A stretch of 64,000 nucleotides of DNA from G963668605 sp963793625 (lineage in GTDB: Bacteria > Acidobacteriota > Terriglobia > Bryobacterales > Bryobacteraceae): the NCBI GenBank assembly GCA_963793625.1, contig CAWCAT010000005.1:496001-560000 (forward strand), in the 5' to 3' direction. This document shows positions 9,489 to 20,584 of the stretch, piece after piece. Each line of letters begins with the position of its first letter. Within the stretch, counting starts at the first letter, position 1. The position numbers and the translations under genes are program-made. The notes beneath the pieces are model-generated. The model had not been told where the DNA came from and searched no databases. It saw only the letters and a list, made by a program, of their open reading frames with translations.

Positions 9489-9586
9489 TCTATGATGTAC
9501 TGTGCGGCTGGATGCATGCACGGGATTACGAACACTGGGAAAAACCCGTTGTTGTTTTATTTCTATAAATGGAAGGTTTGAATTCA

Positions 9587-9805
9587 ATGAAGACTCTGAA
9601 ATTCGTCGCGCCAGCAATGGTGCTCGTCGCGGGGCTCATCATGAGCTCCACACAACGCAGGCAAAACCTGAGTACAGCAAAAAAGAAAAGACTCTTGTGA
9701 CACCTGCCACGTAAAGGCTGGATCGAAAGATCTGAATGACGCGGGCAAGTTCTACAAAGAGAAGAAGACCCTCGAAGGCGCGCCAAAAGCAGCACCAAGA
9801 AGTAG
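9587..9805 (+). CDS. Small mono-heme c-type cytochrome-like protein, frameshifted
   Basis: Too broken to appear as one long frame. ATG 9587, with a GGAAGG site upstream, gives a Sec signal peptide (MKTLKFVAPAMVLVAGLIMS). One frame over comes QAKPEYSKKEK, and in the third frame a heme c motif CDTCH at 9696-9710, followed by VKAGSKDLNDAGKFYKEKK. The most natural end is the triple stop TAGTAGTAG at 9803-9811, just before a perfect hairpin. Two or three small indels, near A-runs at 9660-9695 and again before 9800, explain the frame changes. The product would be a periplasmic protein of about 70 residues with one heme; electron carrier role inferred. Confidence 0.6.
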
Positions 9806-9826
9806 TAGTAGTCCTGATTTTGCAGC

Positions 9827-9851
9827 TCAGGGCGAGCCAGCCTCGCCCTGA
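9827..9851 (+). terminator. Hairpin after the small cytochrome gene
   Basis: A perfect 10-bp stem (TCAGGGCGAG at 9827-9836, CTCGCCCTGA at 9842-9851) with a 5-base loop lies about 16 bases after the stop codons. No T-run follows, so it may be a factor-dependent terminator or an mRNA-end stabiliser instead of a classical intrinsic one. Confidence 0.55.
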
Positions 9852-9923
9852 ATCCACCTCGATTCTTCCTGCGATTATTTCGATTCCCGCGCACTACATC
9901 AATGTGGCGCAACTCCTCTTGAC

Positions 9924-11389
9924 GTGCACGCACTGGCTGGACGTGGTGTTGCCTCGTTACTGGTTCCGCTCTCCCTGTGGGTGCTCGTCAGCGGATTGGA
10001 CGACCTGGTCATTGCCATCACGTTTCTCTTATATGGCCGCCGGTTGAACCGCGTCGCATTGCACCCACACCCGATCGACCTGCAAAACTGCGCCCAAAAG
10101 CCCGTCGCAATATTCGTGCCGCTGTGGCATGAGGACGCCGTCATCAGGCGCATGGTCGAACACAAACATCGAGACCTTGAATTACGATCGTTACGAGTTT
10201 TTTATCGGCGCCTATCCGAATGACGAAAAGACGCTGAACGCGGTACGTGCGCTGGAATCGCGCTTTGCGAACGTCCACATGGCGATCTGCCCGCACGATG
10301 GTCCGACATCGAAGGCGGATTGCCTCAACTGGATTTACCAGCAGATGCTACTGCACGAGGAATTGTACGGAGAACGCTTCGATATCGTGATGACACATGA
10401 CGCCGAAGATGTGATCCATCCCGAATCGCTGCAATGGGTCAACTATTACGCCGATCGCTACGGCATGATTCAGGTTCCGGTGCTGCCCTTACCGACGCCT
10501 TTCTCCGACCTGATCAGCGGAATCTATTGCGACGAATTCGGCGAATATCAGACGAAGGATATTCCCGCACGTCAGTTACTCGGTGGGTTCGTTCCGTCAA
10601 ATGGCGTGGGTACGGGCTACACGCGCGAGGCGCTCCAAAGTCTGGCTGAATCTTCGGCAAATCGTATTTTCGAGCCGGCCTGCCTTACTGAGGATTATGA
10701 GAACGGGTTTCGGTTACATCGTCTCGGCTGCCGTCAGTTGTTTATTCCAGTGACTTTCCAGGGTGCCGCCCCGATGGCCACGCGAGAGTATTTTCCGAGC
10801 ACGTTCCGGGCGGCAGTAAAACAGCGCACACGATGGGTGACGGGGATTGCCCTGCAGGGCTGGGAACGGCACGGCTGGACCGGTGGTTGGCGCGAGAAAT
10901 ACTGGTGGTGGCGCGATCGAAAAGGACTGCTTGGAAATCCGGTAAGTACCCTGACAAACGGTATATTCTTCTATGGTTTGCTGAGCTTTGCTCTGGGCCC
11001 GATTGACCGGCGAGACCTGGGGCATGGCTTCGATCCCCGACTCCGCCGGTTGGCCTGTGCTGCGGACGCTTGCGCCTTTTCTGCTTTTCCTGCAGGCGCT
11101 GTTTATGGGTATTCGCTGCGGGAGCGTAGCCCGATTTTATGGTTGGCGTTTCGCGCTGGGCGTTCCCGTTCGAGCGATTCTGGCAAATGGAATCAACACT
11201 CTCGCGGTCATGCTGGCGCTGCAGAAATTTGCCGGCGCGAAGCTTCGCGGAGAGCCACTGGTCTGGCTGAAGACGGATCATTCATACCCGTCGCGATCCG
11301 CGCTGCTGGATCTGCAGCCGGCCTTGCCGGAACTGGCTGCGATGCTTGCGCGGTTTCGATGCCGGTCGGAAGCTCCCGAGCGCGTATAA
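9924..11389 (+). CDS. Family 2 glycosyltransferase, NfrB-like, frameshifted
   Basis: Membrane glycosyltransferase resembling the N-terminal part of phage N4 adsorption protein B. A GTG start at 9924 gives a membrane segment (LLVPLSLWVLVSGLDDLVI), then AIFVPLWHEDAVI. After a shift near 10165 the catalytic core follows: IGAYPNDEKT, CPHDGPTSKADCLNW, the metal-binding region VMTHDAEDVIHPESL, LTEDYENGFRLHRLG, and the QRTRWVTGIALQGWE motif of processive GT2 enzymes. After another shift near 11010 two or three membrane helices close the protein at 11389. Rebuilt length is about 488 residues. The DAED and QRTRW motifs argue for an active enzyme. The lipid or sugar substrate is unknown. Confidence 0.82.
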
Positions 11390-11398
11390 TAAGCGCTC

Positions 11399-12428
11399 AT
11401 GAAAGCTGTCCGGATACATCAACATGGCGGGCCGGAGGTGCTCGTCTATGAAGAGGTCGCCGAACCCTCGATCAAGGCCAATGAAATTCTGCTGCGCGTA
11501 CGCGCCGGTTCGCTGAATCATCTGGACCTATGGACGCGCGGCGGCATACCGGGCCAACAGATTCCGATGCCCCACATTCTGGGCAGCGATGCCGCGGGGG
11601 AAGTCGTTGCGGTCGGAGAACTTTGTGAACGCATTAAGACCTGGGCAGCGCGTTCTGCTCGCGCCGGGGTTGAGCTGTCGTCAGTGTGAAGCGTGCCTCG
11701 CAGGTAAAGACAACCAGTGCCGGAATTTCAGCGTCCGCGGTACGCGTGTGCATGGCGGCAATCGCCAGTTGATGCCTGCGCAGGAATGGTCCGCAATTCC
11801 GATCCCGGATGATTTGAGCTTCGAAGAAGCCGCTGCGGTGCCGCTGGTTTTCCTGACTGCCTGGCATATGCTTTTCGAACGCGCGCGGCTTGAGGCGGGC
11901 GAAGACGTGCTTGTGCTTGCCGCGTCGAGCGGCGTCGGGTCGGCCGCGATTCAGATCGCGAAGCTGTTCCATTGCCGCGTGATCACAACTGCGGGGGACG
12001 AAACGAAAATGGCGAAGGCGCGCGAACTCGGCGCGGACTTCGTGCTCAATCACTACAGGCAAGACATTTCGGCGGAGGTTCGCAGGTACACGGAAAAGCG
12101 TGGTGTCGATGTGGTCTTTGAGCACGTCGGCGCCGCGACCTGGCAGAAAAGTGTGCAGTCGCTGGCGGCCGGCGGACGACTGGTCACGTGCGGCGCGACC
12201 ACGGGCTACGACGTCAGAACCGATTTGCGCTTCCTGTTTTCCAGGCGGCAAGCATTGCTCGGATCATTCATGGGAACGCTCTCGGATCTGCACAAAGTCC
12301 TGAAATTCGTATTTCGGAAACAACTGCATCCGGTGATCGATCGCGTATATCCACTTTCCGAAATCCGCGCAGCGCATGAGCGGCTCGAAAATAAGGAGCA
12401 GTTCGGCAAGGTGATCTTGCTGCCTTGA
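11399..12428 (+). CDS. Zinc-type MDR alcohol dehydrogenase/quinone oxidoreductase, frameshifted
   Basis: Medium-chain dehydrogenase/reductase of about 342 residues. The N-terminal GroES-like part reads MKAVRIHQHGGPEVLVYEEV, then HILGSDAAGEVVAVGE. After a shift near 11620 come PGQRVLLAPG and four cysteines in CRQCEACLAGKDNQC, which match the structural zinc site. The Rossmann part has VLAASSGVGSAAIQIAKL and GADFVLNH, and the family end KEQFGKVILLP. NADPH-linked reduction of an enone, quinone or aldehyde is likely. It starts 10 bases after the glycosyltransferase stop, so co-transcription is likely. Confidence 0.87.
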
Positions 12429-12466
12429 AACGGTTATCCTGAAACATCCGGACATGAAAGTGCTAC

Positions 12467-14437
12467 GTGATTCTTCCAGCTCCGCGTTCGACCATACTGA
12501 TTGACACGCTGGCAATTTTCGTACTTGCCGCAATCCTGATTTATCCGCTATTCAAGCTGAAGTACATGAACAACTGGGGGTCCATCGAGAGTACATTCAT
12601 CTCCGATGCACGCATGTTGAAGGAGAACTTCCCCAATCCCGGCTGGCAGCCGAACTGGTATTGCGGGACGCGTTGGGATTACATTTATCCGCCGGCGCTG
12701 CGCTATGGAACAGCCGTGATGGCGACGATTTTGCCGGTGATTCCCGCGCGGGCTTATCACATCTACACAGGACTATTCTTCTGCCTGGGAATCGCGGGAG
12801 TGTACCTGATGGTGCGGCTGGGCAGCGAGTCGCGACGGGCGGCCTGGGCGTCCGCTTTCGCAGTGGCGACACTATCACCCATTTTCCTGTTCATCGATTA
12901 TGTCGGCATGAGGCGTCGGTCAGCATGTGGGTGCCGCAGCGGCTCTCGGTGCTGGTGCGCTACGGTGAGGGTCCGCATATCAGCGCGCTTTCGATTCTGG
13001 CATTCGCGCTTGGCGTTCTCCTGGATAGCGCTGAAGTCATCACGTCCTGCTGCGATGGCGGCTGCCGGCATTTTCTGCGCGCTGGTGGTGGCGAATAACT
13101 TCTATGGTGCGACTGCTCTGGCGATGTCTTCACGATGCTGTTCTGGGCGATCTGGGTAACACATCAGGACCGCGCGATCGTGCTGCGCGCGCTCGGGATC
13201 GTGGGTATCGCCTACGGACTCAGCGCGTTCTGGCTCACGCCATCGTATCTTCGCGTCACCGTCGAAAATCTGAAGATGGTAGCCGATCCAGGAAACTGGT
13301 GGAGCGTCGCGGTGCAAATTGTGTTTCTGCTCGTCTTCGGCGTGGCGTCCTGGGACGGGCAAAGAAGCGCAAGGAACTCGCGTGGCTGGTCTTTCTGGCT
13401 GGCGGACTTCAGTCTGTTCAGCCTGCATGTGCTCGGGAAATCATTATTTCAAGTTCCTTGCTTTTGGCGTGCCGCTGCGTCTGATGCCGGAGTTCGATCT
13501 GTTCTTTCTGTTGCTGGCCGTTGAACTTTGCGGCGCACCAACACATCGTGTGCCGATCGTGATCGCGTGCTGCGGTGCCGTTGCGCTGGCTGTGCCGTTT
13601 TTCAGGAACGCCTGGAAAATTTATCCGTGGGACGGCGGCTACAAGGGCCGGATCGAGTACCGATCACGGAGTGGATTCACCAGAACAGGCCGCATGGCGC
13701 GCGCGTTTACCACCGGCTCCGTGCGCTTCTGGTACAACGCCTGGTTTACCGGAGCCGAGGTCGGCGGCGGTTCGGATCAGGGGCTGTTGAACCACATTCT
13801 GGTGGATGCGCAATATCAGATTGCCGCCGACGACAACCGCGAACTCACGGTTCTATGGCTGCAGGCTACCGGCGCCGACATAACGATCGTGCACGACAAG
13901 AACTCCAAAGAGGTCTATCACGATTACGCCGCACCGCAGAAATTCGACGGTTTGCCAGTGGTTTGGGACAGCGGCGCAGGGTGACCGGATTTATCAGATT
14001 CCGCGCCGTTATCCGGGTATCGCGCGTGTCGTCAACACAGCCGGAATTTCGAGCTTGCGCGGTATCAGGGACGGCGACACGACCGAACGATTGCGCTCGT
14101 ACGTGGATTTGATCGAAAAGGGCCCGGACGCGCCAGCCGTGTACAGCCGCGAAGGTCCGGACGTGATTCGCGTCAAGGCGAACGTGGCGCAGGGTCAGTC
14201 GGTTACGGTCCTCGAAAGCTATGATCCCGCCTGGCGCGCCTATTCGGGTTCGCAAGCGCCTTGCCTATTCGCAGAGACATGATGGGATTCATGCTGATCG
14301 AAACGCCTCCGGGGCAACACAACCTGCGCATCGTGTTCGAAACACCACTCGAAAATCAATTGGGACGGGCTGTTACATTCTTGACACTTTGCGCCGTCTT
14401 CTATCTTCTGTTCGTAATGCGTAAACGAGAGGCTTAA
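12467..14437 (+). CDS. YfhO-like multi-pass membrane protein (copy 1), many frameshifts
   Basis: A polytopic membrane protein of about 650 residues broken by eight or so small shifts. Readable pieces in order: a first membrane segment (TLAIFVLAAILIYPLF), then NPGWQPNWYCGTRWDYIYPPALRYG, several helices, WVPQRLSVLVRYGEGPHISAL, AFWLTPSYLRVTVENLK, KFLAFGVPLRLMPEFDLFFLLL, then an extracytoplasmic part with WYNAWFTGAEVGGGSDQG, and a final beta domain with VLESYDPAWRAYSG before the last helix. The layout resembles GT-C/YfhO proteins that modify surface polymers. It is a clear paralogue of the next gene, which shares the WNPTQYCG, FWLTP and GGGFETGL-type motifs. Start GTG 12467 is uncertain. Confidence 0.65.
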
Positions 14438-14439
14438 AG

Positions 14440-16443
14440 ATGGAGCAGTCGAATTGGCGCAAGAGCGCCATTTTGGCGTTGATGTAATTTTCGCGATTAA
14501 TCTTGCACTGAACCTGCCGCTGCTGTCCCCGGGCGAACTGCCGTTCCGCGATTCCATTGAGGGCGGCTATGCCTCGATGGCGCGATTTTTCGCCGCGCAT
14601 CCCAATCCGTGGGGCTGGAATCCAACGCAGTACTGCGGGCTGCCCACACAGTTTACATATCTGCCGCTGCTGCACTACATGGTTGGCGCGGCGCACGCCG
14701 TTTTCCCATTTATGCCGATCTGGAGCATGTTTACCGGCTGGTCACAGTATCTCTGACAATGCTCGGCCCGGTGACGCTATTTTTTCTGGCGCTGTACTTC
14801 ACTAAGAGCCGCGACTGGGCGTTTGCCGTCGCGATCACTTACACGCTTTTTTTCCCGTTTATGGACTGATCGCACAGATCGATCACGATCGAGGACTTAG
14901 TGCAATTGCCGTGGCGCATTCAGGTTCTGGCAAAGTACGGCGAGGGTCCGCATAACGCGACGCTCACGTTGCTTCCGCTTACCATCCTGGCGTTTGGCGC
15001 GCTGCTACAAAGGGACGTTTCGCGCATATCTTCCTCGCCGCAATTCTTCTTGCGGCAACGGCACTGACAAATTGGGTGGGTGCATTAGCGCTCGCCTGGT
15101 GCGTTCTGGTACTGCATCTTTCTGGCCGCATGGCATCGCAAGCAGACCGGTTTCCGGGTGGTGCCCGTGTTGGTGGCCTCCCTCGATTGCCTATGGGATG
15201 GCGTGTTTCTGGCTCACGCCGACCTTCATCAAAACCATAGTCTTCAATTGGCCGAAGGACGCTTTCAACTATCAACTGCGAATGCAACAGGTCTATTTGA
15301 TTGCGGGCTTTGCTATCGGGGTTGTCGTTCTGTGGTTGCTGTGCCGCTTGTTTCGCCGTGAGCCTTACCTTGGATTTCTGCTACTCAGCCTTTTCGGCTT
15401 CGCCTTCATTGTGCTCGGATTCTACTGGTACGGGAAAGATACGATTCCGGAGTCGCGGCGCTATGCGATGGAATTTGAGATGTTTCTGCTGCTCGCCGCA
15501 TTCGAGTGTTTGCGGCTGATTGTGCGCAGCGGCAAAGGTTATCTGCTGTACCCTGCGCTGGCGCGTGGTCGTACTACTTTACTCGACCGGTGTGCGCCAG
15601 GCGTTCCACTATCTGACGAATGAGCCACAACGATGGCAGCCAATCGCCAAGGAATACACGCGGGAACACGCGGTGGCAAGTTGGCTGGCTGGACGCAACA
15701 CGCCTGGCCGAGTGTATGCCTCAGGCGGATTGCGCTTTCGCATGAACTCATGGTTTGAAACTCCCCAGGTCGGAGGCGGATTCGAAACCGGACTGCGCAA
15801 TCGCGTGCCCATAGATTTTGCGTATCAGATCCGCACTGGTCTTGCCTCTCGCCCGGACCGCGAGTCACAGGATGCCGTCAACCTGTTGCGCACGCTCGGA
15901 GTGGAGTATGTGGTCGTGCACGGTCCCAAATCCGAAGAACACTACCGCGACTTTACCAAGCCGACAAAATTCGATGGCTACCTGGAAGAGGTTTACAACG
16001 ACCACGACGACAAAGTGTATCGCGTGCCATTCCAGTCGCTGGCAGTATTAGTGCGTGGTGCTGAACTGCCGCCCGATCCTGTCGTTCAAGTTCTTGACCG
16101 TTATGCCGGCGCTTTCAATGACCCGTCTCGGCCGAAGCTGAGTTCCTCCTGGCAAGGTCCCACACGCCTGCGCGTGGCCGGATCGATTCCTGAAGATATG
16201 CTGGTCTCCGTCGCGGTTAACTTCGACGAAGGCTGGTCCGCAACCCAGGATGGTCGTCCGTTGACGGTCGGCGCGAGCAAGTTGGGGTTCATTCTGCTGC
16301 AACCCAGGGCCAAGGCGAACTCGGACATTCTGCTGCAATACGGTGGCACCCGCGAGCAGAAATTTATGGCATTACTTAGCCTGCTGACATGGCTGGGATG
16401 TTTCGCACTACTCTGGAAGACCCGGCAGAGACAACTCGGCTAG
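14440..16443 (+). CDS. YfhO-like multi-pass membrane protein (copy 2), frameshifted
   Basis: Second copy of the preceding family, about 667 residues when rebuilt. ATG 14440 follows the stop of copy 1 by two bases and has a GAGG site inside its last codons. Pieces in order: NLPLLSPGELPFRDSIEGGYASM, WGWNPTQYCGLPTQFTYLPLLHY, helices, FWLTPTFIKTIVFNWPK, FYWYGKDTIPESRRYAMEFEMF, then one long intact frame from about 15520 to the stop. That part has RMNSWFETPQVGGGFETGLRN, EYVVVHGPKSEEHYRD and a beta domain with VNFDEGWSATQDGRPL before the last helix, as in YfhO C-termini. Shifts occur near 14490, 14750, 14870, 15000, 15150 and 15540. Function is inferred only from fold. Confidence 0.65.
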
Positions 16444-16466
16444 TGCGAGAATAATCTAAGTCAGTA

Positions 16467-17330
16467 ATGATTTCATTTTGGCTATTACGCCGCGCCTTTG
16501 TCGCCGCATACGAAGACGGCTGTTTCGGCATAGCCAAGGGCGTCGCCTACTCCGCGCTGCTTTCCTTTATTCCAATCCTTACTACTGTTACGACCATACT
16601 CGTTTTAGCGAACGCCGAAGCTGTTTCTCAAGTGATTTCGAGATTCCTGTTTGAAATCGTTCCGCCAGGTTCCGAAGAGATCGTCATGTATTCGTTCGCC
16701 GCTCGCGGTCAGCGCCCCACAGCCCTTCTGGTATTTGCCACCTTGCTGTCGATTTGGGCAGCGTCCGGTGCAATGACAAGCCTGATGGAGGGCTTTCGCG
16801 CTGCTTATCGCATTCCGCAGGGCCGCTCCTTTCTCAAGGAACGGGCAGTCGCGATCATGCTCGTATTTAGCGCCGCCGTTCCGGTGCTCGGCGCATCTTC
16901 GTTGATCCTGTTGGGTGGCCGAGCGGAGCAGTGGGTCTTGATGCGTGTGGGTTTGATCAGCGGTGGAGAGCAATTGGCCGGCTGGGTCGGCATTATCTCC
17001 CGGATCGTGAGCTATTTGATTGCTTTTGGCGCGATCACGCTGGTAACAGCCATGCTCTACCGGTTTGGACCTAACCGCGGGGAGCGGCACGCCGGCGTCT
17101 GGCCGGGTGCGCTGGCTGCGACTACAGTCTGGCTGTTGATCACTCTCGTGTTCGCCTGGTACGTTCGCAATATTGCCAATTACAATATGCTGTACGGTTC
17201 GATTGGCGCCGTGATCGCCTTGCTGGTTTGGATGTACCTGCTTGCGGTGGTCGCGCTGTTCGGTTGCGAGGTGAATGCCGAGCGAGAACGTCTGCGCTAT
17301 GTGCTGCGTGGAGTGCAGCGGGTAACATAG
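16467..17330 (+). CDS. YihY/BrkB family inner-membrane protein
   Basis: Integral membrane protein of 287 residues with about six helices. Family signs are the N-terminal AYEDGCFGIAKGVAYSALLSFIPILT segment, RQRPTALL-like loop followed by WAASGAMTSLMEGFRAAYRIP, the RFGPNRGERHAGVWPGALAATTVWLL stretch, and the late NYNMLYGSIGAVIALLVWMYL helix, then CEVNAERER. Once called ribonuclease BN by mistake; the true role is unknown. It ends 4 bases before uvrB and the frame is intact. Confidence 0.9.
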   Translation: MISFWLLRRAFVAAYEDGCFGIAKGVAYSALLSFIPILTTVTTILVLANAEAVSQVISRFLFEIVPPGSEEIVMYSFAARGQRPTALLVFATLLSIWAASGAMTSLMEGFRAAYRIPQGRSFLKERAVAIMLVFSAAVPVLGASSLILLGGRAEQWVLMRVGLISGGEQLAGWVGIISRIVSYLIAFGAITLVTAMLYRFGPNRGERHAGVWPGALAATTVWLLITLVFAWYVRNIANYNMLYGSIGAVIALLVWMYLLAVVALFGCEVNAERERLRYVLRGVQRVT

Positions 17331-17334
17331 AAGT

Positions 17335-19322
17335 ATGGGTTTCAATCTTGTAGTCGACTACCGCCCGCGCGGGGACCAGGCGTCGGCTATTGAAGAATTG
17401 GTGCGCGGTATCGAAGGTAATGATTCTCATCAGGTCCTGCTGGGAGTAACAGGCTCCGGAAAAACGTTTACGATGGCCAAGGTGATCGAGCGGATGGGCC
17501 GCCCTGCACTGGTCCTTGCGCATAATAAGACGCTCGCGGCGCAACTGTTTCACGAATTCAAGTCCTTTTTTCCGTCGAACGCCGTCGAATACTTCGTCAG
17601 TTACTACGACTACTATCAGCCCGAAGCGTACATCCCTTCGAGCGACGTCTATATCGATAAGGAATCGACCGTCAACGACGAACTTGATAAATTGCGTCTC
17701 TCGGCCACGCGTTCGCTGTTCGAACGGCGCGATTGCATAATCGTAGCGAGCGTAAGTTGCATCTACGGCATTGGTTCGCCCGAATCGTACTACGGCATGT
17801 TGCTGACGCTCGAAAAGGGCCAGAAGATCAAGCGTGAAGAGATCGTGCAGCGCCTGGTTGAAAGCTTGTATGAACGCAACGACACGGACTTCCGGCGCGG
17901 TACATTTCGAGTGCGCGGAGATGTTATCGAAGTCTTCACCACTTACGATGACAGCGCGTACCGCATCGAGCTATGGGGCGATGAGATCGAAAGCCTGTCC
18001 CAAATCGATCCATTGCTGGGACAAATCAACCAGACATTTAAACGCGTTAAGATCTTTCCGAAGTCGCATTACGTGATGACTCCGGAAACCCGTGAACACG
18101 CCATCGCCGGCATTCATCATGAATTGCAGTGGTGGCAGAAGGAACTCGAAAAGCAGGGCAAACTCGTCGAAGCGCAGCGCGTGTATCAACGGACAATGTT
18201 CGATCTCGAAATGATTAGCGAGATTGGATTCTGTCACGGTATTGAAAATTACTCGCGACACTTTTCCGGTCGGCTGCCGGGCGAGGCTCCTCCACCTTGC
18301 TCGATTACCTGCCGGCTGATGCATTAATGTTTCTGGATGAAAGCCACCAGACGATTCCGCAGTTGCAGGGCATGTCGCATGGCGACCGTTCGCGCAAAGA
18401 GACGCTTGTTGCGCACGGATTCCGCCTACCAAGTGCGCTGGACAATCGTCCGCTCACGTTTGAGGAATTCGAAAATCGTGTCAATCAATTGGTTTACGTC
18501 TCGGCGACTCCGGGTCCTTACGAACTGAAAAAGTCCGAAGGGGTGGTGGTTGAACAGATCATTCGCCCGACTGGATTGATCGATCCGGAAATCGAAGTAC
18601 GCCCCATCAAGGGCCAGGTGGACAACCTGCTCCATGAGATTCGCGTTCGCTCAGAAAAGAATGAACGCGTACTGGTGACGACGCTGACCAAGCGCATGGC
18701 TGAGGATCTGGCCGAGTATTACTCAGAGGTCGGGGTACGCTGCCAATACCTGCATTCCGAGGTGAGCACGCTGGACCGCATCAAGATTCTGCGCGACCTG
18801 CGGCGCGGCGAATACGACGCACTGATCGGCGTGAACCTGCTGCGCGAGGGCCTGGACTTGCCCGAGGTCTCGCTGGTCGCGATTTTAGACGCCGACAAGG
18901 AAGGCTTCCTGCGCTCCACTGGATCTTTAATCCAGACGATTGGGCGCGCTGCGAGGCATTTGAACGGGAAGGCAATCCTGTTCGGGGATGTCATGACCGA
19001 CAGCATGCGCCGTGCGATTGATGAGACCGAGCGGCGGCGCAAAACGCAGCGCGAGTATAACGAAGCAAATGGGATTACGCCTCAAAGTATCATCAAGCCG
19101 ATCGATATGAGTCTTGTGGCTATCGCCGAGGCTGACTACGTCACTGTGCCGATCGACCCGAAGGAAGACGAGGGCGTATTCGATATGGCTCCCGAACAGC
19201 GCCGCGATTTCATTGCCTCGCTTGAGGAGCAGATGCGGGAAGCCGCACGCCGTTTTGAATTCGAGAAGGCCGCACAGTTACGTGATCGCGTAAAGGCTCT
19301 GCGAGTTCCCCAACCGGTATGA
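17335..19322 (+). CDS. uvrB: Excinuclease ABC subunit B, one frameshift
   Basis: DNA helicase-like damage-verification subunit of nucleotide excision repair. The N-terminal part has the Walker A box LLGVTGSGKTFTMAKV, the LAHNKTLAAQL motif, the beta-hairpin region YYDYYQPEAYIPSSD, and SCIYGIGSPE. After a shift at about 18288 the frame picks up with LLDYLPADALMFLDESH (Walker B DESH), YVSATPGPYEL, RVLVTTLTKRMAEDLAEY, GVNLLREGLDLPEVSLV and QTIGRAARHLNGKAI. A UVR coiled-coil motif closes the protein (LEEQMREAARRFEFEKAAQLRDR). Total about 662 residues, the normal length. Loss of a single base at the junction explains everything, so I take the gene as functional. Confidence 0.96.
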
Positions 19323-20125
19323 GGCGCGCCCTCGCCGTCGGACTTGTCGGCGCGGGTCCGGTTGCTCGTTCGCCCATCGCCCGCTTCCTCCCAGGACATC
19401 TTGGTCCGGTCAGAAGCACGGCATTCCGCCAGGCCAGCAGGATCGTGAACAGCCTTCGCGCAGGGCATCCTGTGAGAACGTACGGAGATTTCAAAAGGAG
19501 TGCAGTGATTCTGATTTGCGTGCCGGACTCCGCCTTGCCTGACTTGATTGAGGATATGGCTCTGGCCGAATTCGATTGGACGGGCAAGCTGCTCCTGCTG
19601 TGCGATTCCGTGCTTGACAGTGGCGCGCTCTCAAAGCTGGCAGCGCTTGGGGCCAGCGTTGGATCGTTGAATGAAATCCCGGGCTTTGATGGCGATTGTT
19701 TTGTGGCGGAAGGCGACCGGTCGGCCGTACTCGCTGCCAGGGGCCTGCTGTCGCGAGGTCGCGCGCGCGTCCTGGAACTGAAGAGTTCTGAAAAAACCAC
19801 GTTTCTTGCCGGGGTGACCTTCGCCGGGGAACTGGTTACTCCGCTGGCCCACTCCGCGGTATCCAGTTTTCGACTTGCTGGCCTGCATGGGGAGCAGGCT
19901 GCCCGGGTACTTGAGCGCATTTTCGACCGAGCGTTGCGTTCTTATCTGAAAGCAGGCAAGAGCGGCTGGGCTGGTCACATTGCATCCGGGAATTCACAGG
20001 AAGTTCTGCGTCAGATTGAAAGTCTGCGCAAAACTTCACCTGAGCTGGCGGATTTCCTGCGCAGCAACGCGGCTGCGGCGCTCGCGTTATTCGGACGGGA
20101 TGCCGCGGCGCTGCGCACAAAGTGA
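19319..20125 (+). CDS. Rossmann-like and DUF2520 domain protein
   Basis: A 268-residue protein with an N-terminal NAD(P)-binding fold (AVGLVGAGPVARSPIARFL), an ILICVPDSALPDLIEDM strand-turn at the end of the Rossmann part, and a helical C-terminal DUF2520 domain (FAGELVTPLAHSAVSSFRLAGL). The family resembles ketopantoate or pyrroline-carboxylate reductases but the reaction is unknown. Its ATG overlaps the uvrB stop by 4 bases (ATGA), so it is translated with uvrB. Frame intact. Confidence 0.85.
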   Translation: MRRALAVGLVGAGPVARSPIARFLPGHLGPVRSTAFRQASRIVNSLRAGHPVRTYGDFKRSAVILICVPDSALPDLIEDMALAEFDWTGKLLLLCDSVLDSGALSKLAALGASVGSLNEIPGFDGDCFVAEGDRSAVLAARGLLSRGRARVLELKSSEKTTFLAGVTFAGELVTPLAHSAVSSFRLAGLHGEQAARVLERIFDRALRSYLKAGKSGWAGHIASGNSQEVLRQIESLRKTSPELADFLRSNAAAALALFGRDAAALRTK

Positions 20126-20239
20126 GACTGCAGGATTTGTCCCCATATTCCGCAGATGCTGTTATTCTGATACTAGTCAGCGACGGAGGCGCGGTAATGC
20201 CCCTCACTTCTCGCTAAACGCTACGAAAGGAGCTGTTTC

Positions 20240-20557
20240 ATGGAGGACGACAACAAAATTCCCTATTTCTTTCTCGGCTTGGGGATTGGTGTGGCAATCG
20301 GCTTTTTGTATGCACCGAAATCCGGCGAGGAAACTCGTGAATTGATCCGTGCGAAAGCGGATGAGGGCAAAGATTATCTGAAGCGCCGCAGCGAAGATCT
20401 ACGCGATTCAGCGGCTGACATTCTGGATAAGGGCAAGACTGCGGTGGCCAAACAGAAAGACCAACTCGCAGCTGCCGTCGAGGCGGGCAAAACTGCTTAT
20501 CGCGAAGCTGTTATCAACCCAACCGGCGTACGTCTCGAGGGCGAAATCAAAGGCTGA
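20240..20557 (+). CDS. YtxH domain protein
   Basis: Small 105-residue envelope protein. One N-terminal hydrophobic segment (YFFLGLGIGVAIGFLYAPKSGEETRELI) matches the YtxH domain, with its diagnostic YAPKSGEETR, followed by a highly charged helical, probably coiled-coil tail. In Firmicutes the family is linked to general stress; here the role is unknown. A strong AAAGGAG ribosome site is 9 bases before the ATG. The next gene starts 27 bases after the stop and also encodes a membrane-anchored helical protein. Confidence 0.85.
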   Translation: MEDDNKIPYFFLGLGIGVAIGFLYAPKSGEETRELIRAKADEGKDYLKRRSEDLRDSAADILDKGKTAVAKQKDQLAAAVEAGKTAYREAVINPTGVRLEGEIKG

Positions 20558-20584
20558 TTACGAAAGTAATCCGACTGGCAGAGC

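Noticed and set aside
16605..17345. Minus-strand frame of 246 codons opposite the YihY gene
   Set aside because: Antisense shadow; its His/Gln-rich sequence mirrors the hydrophobic codons of the membrane protein.
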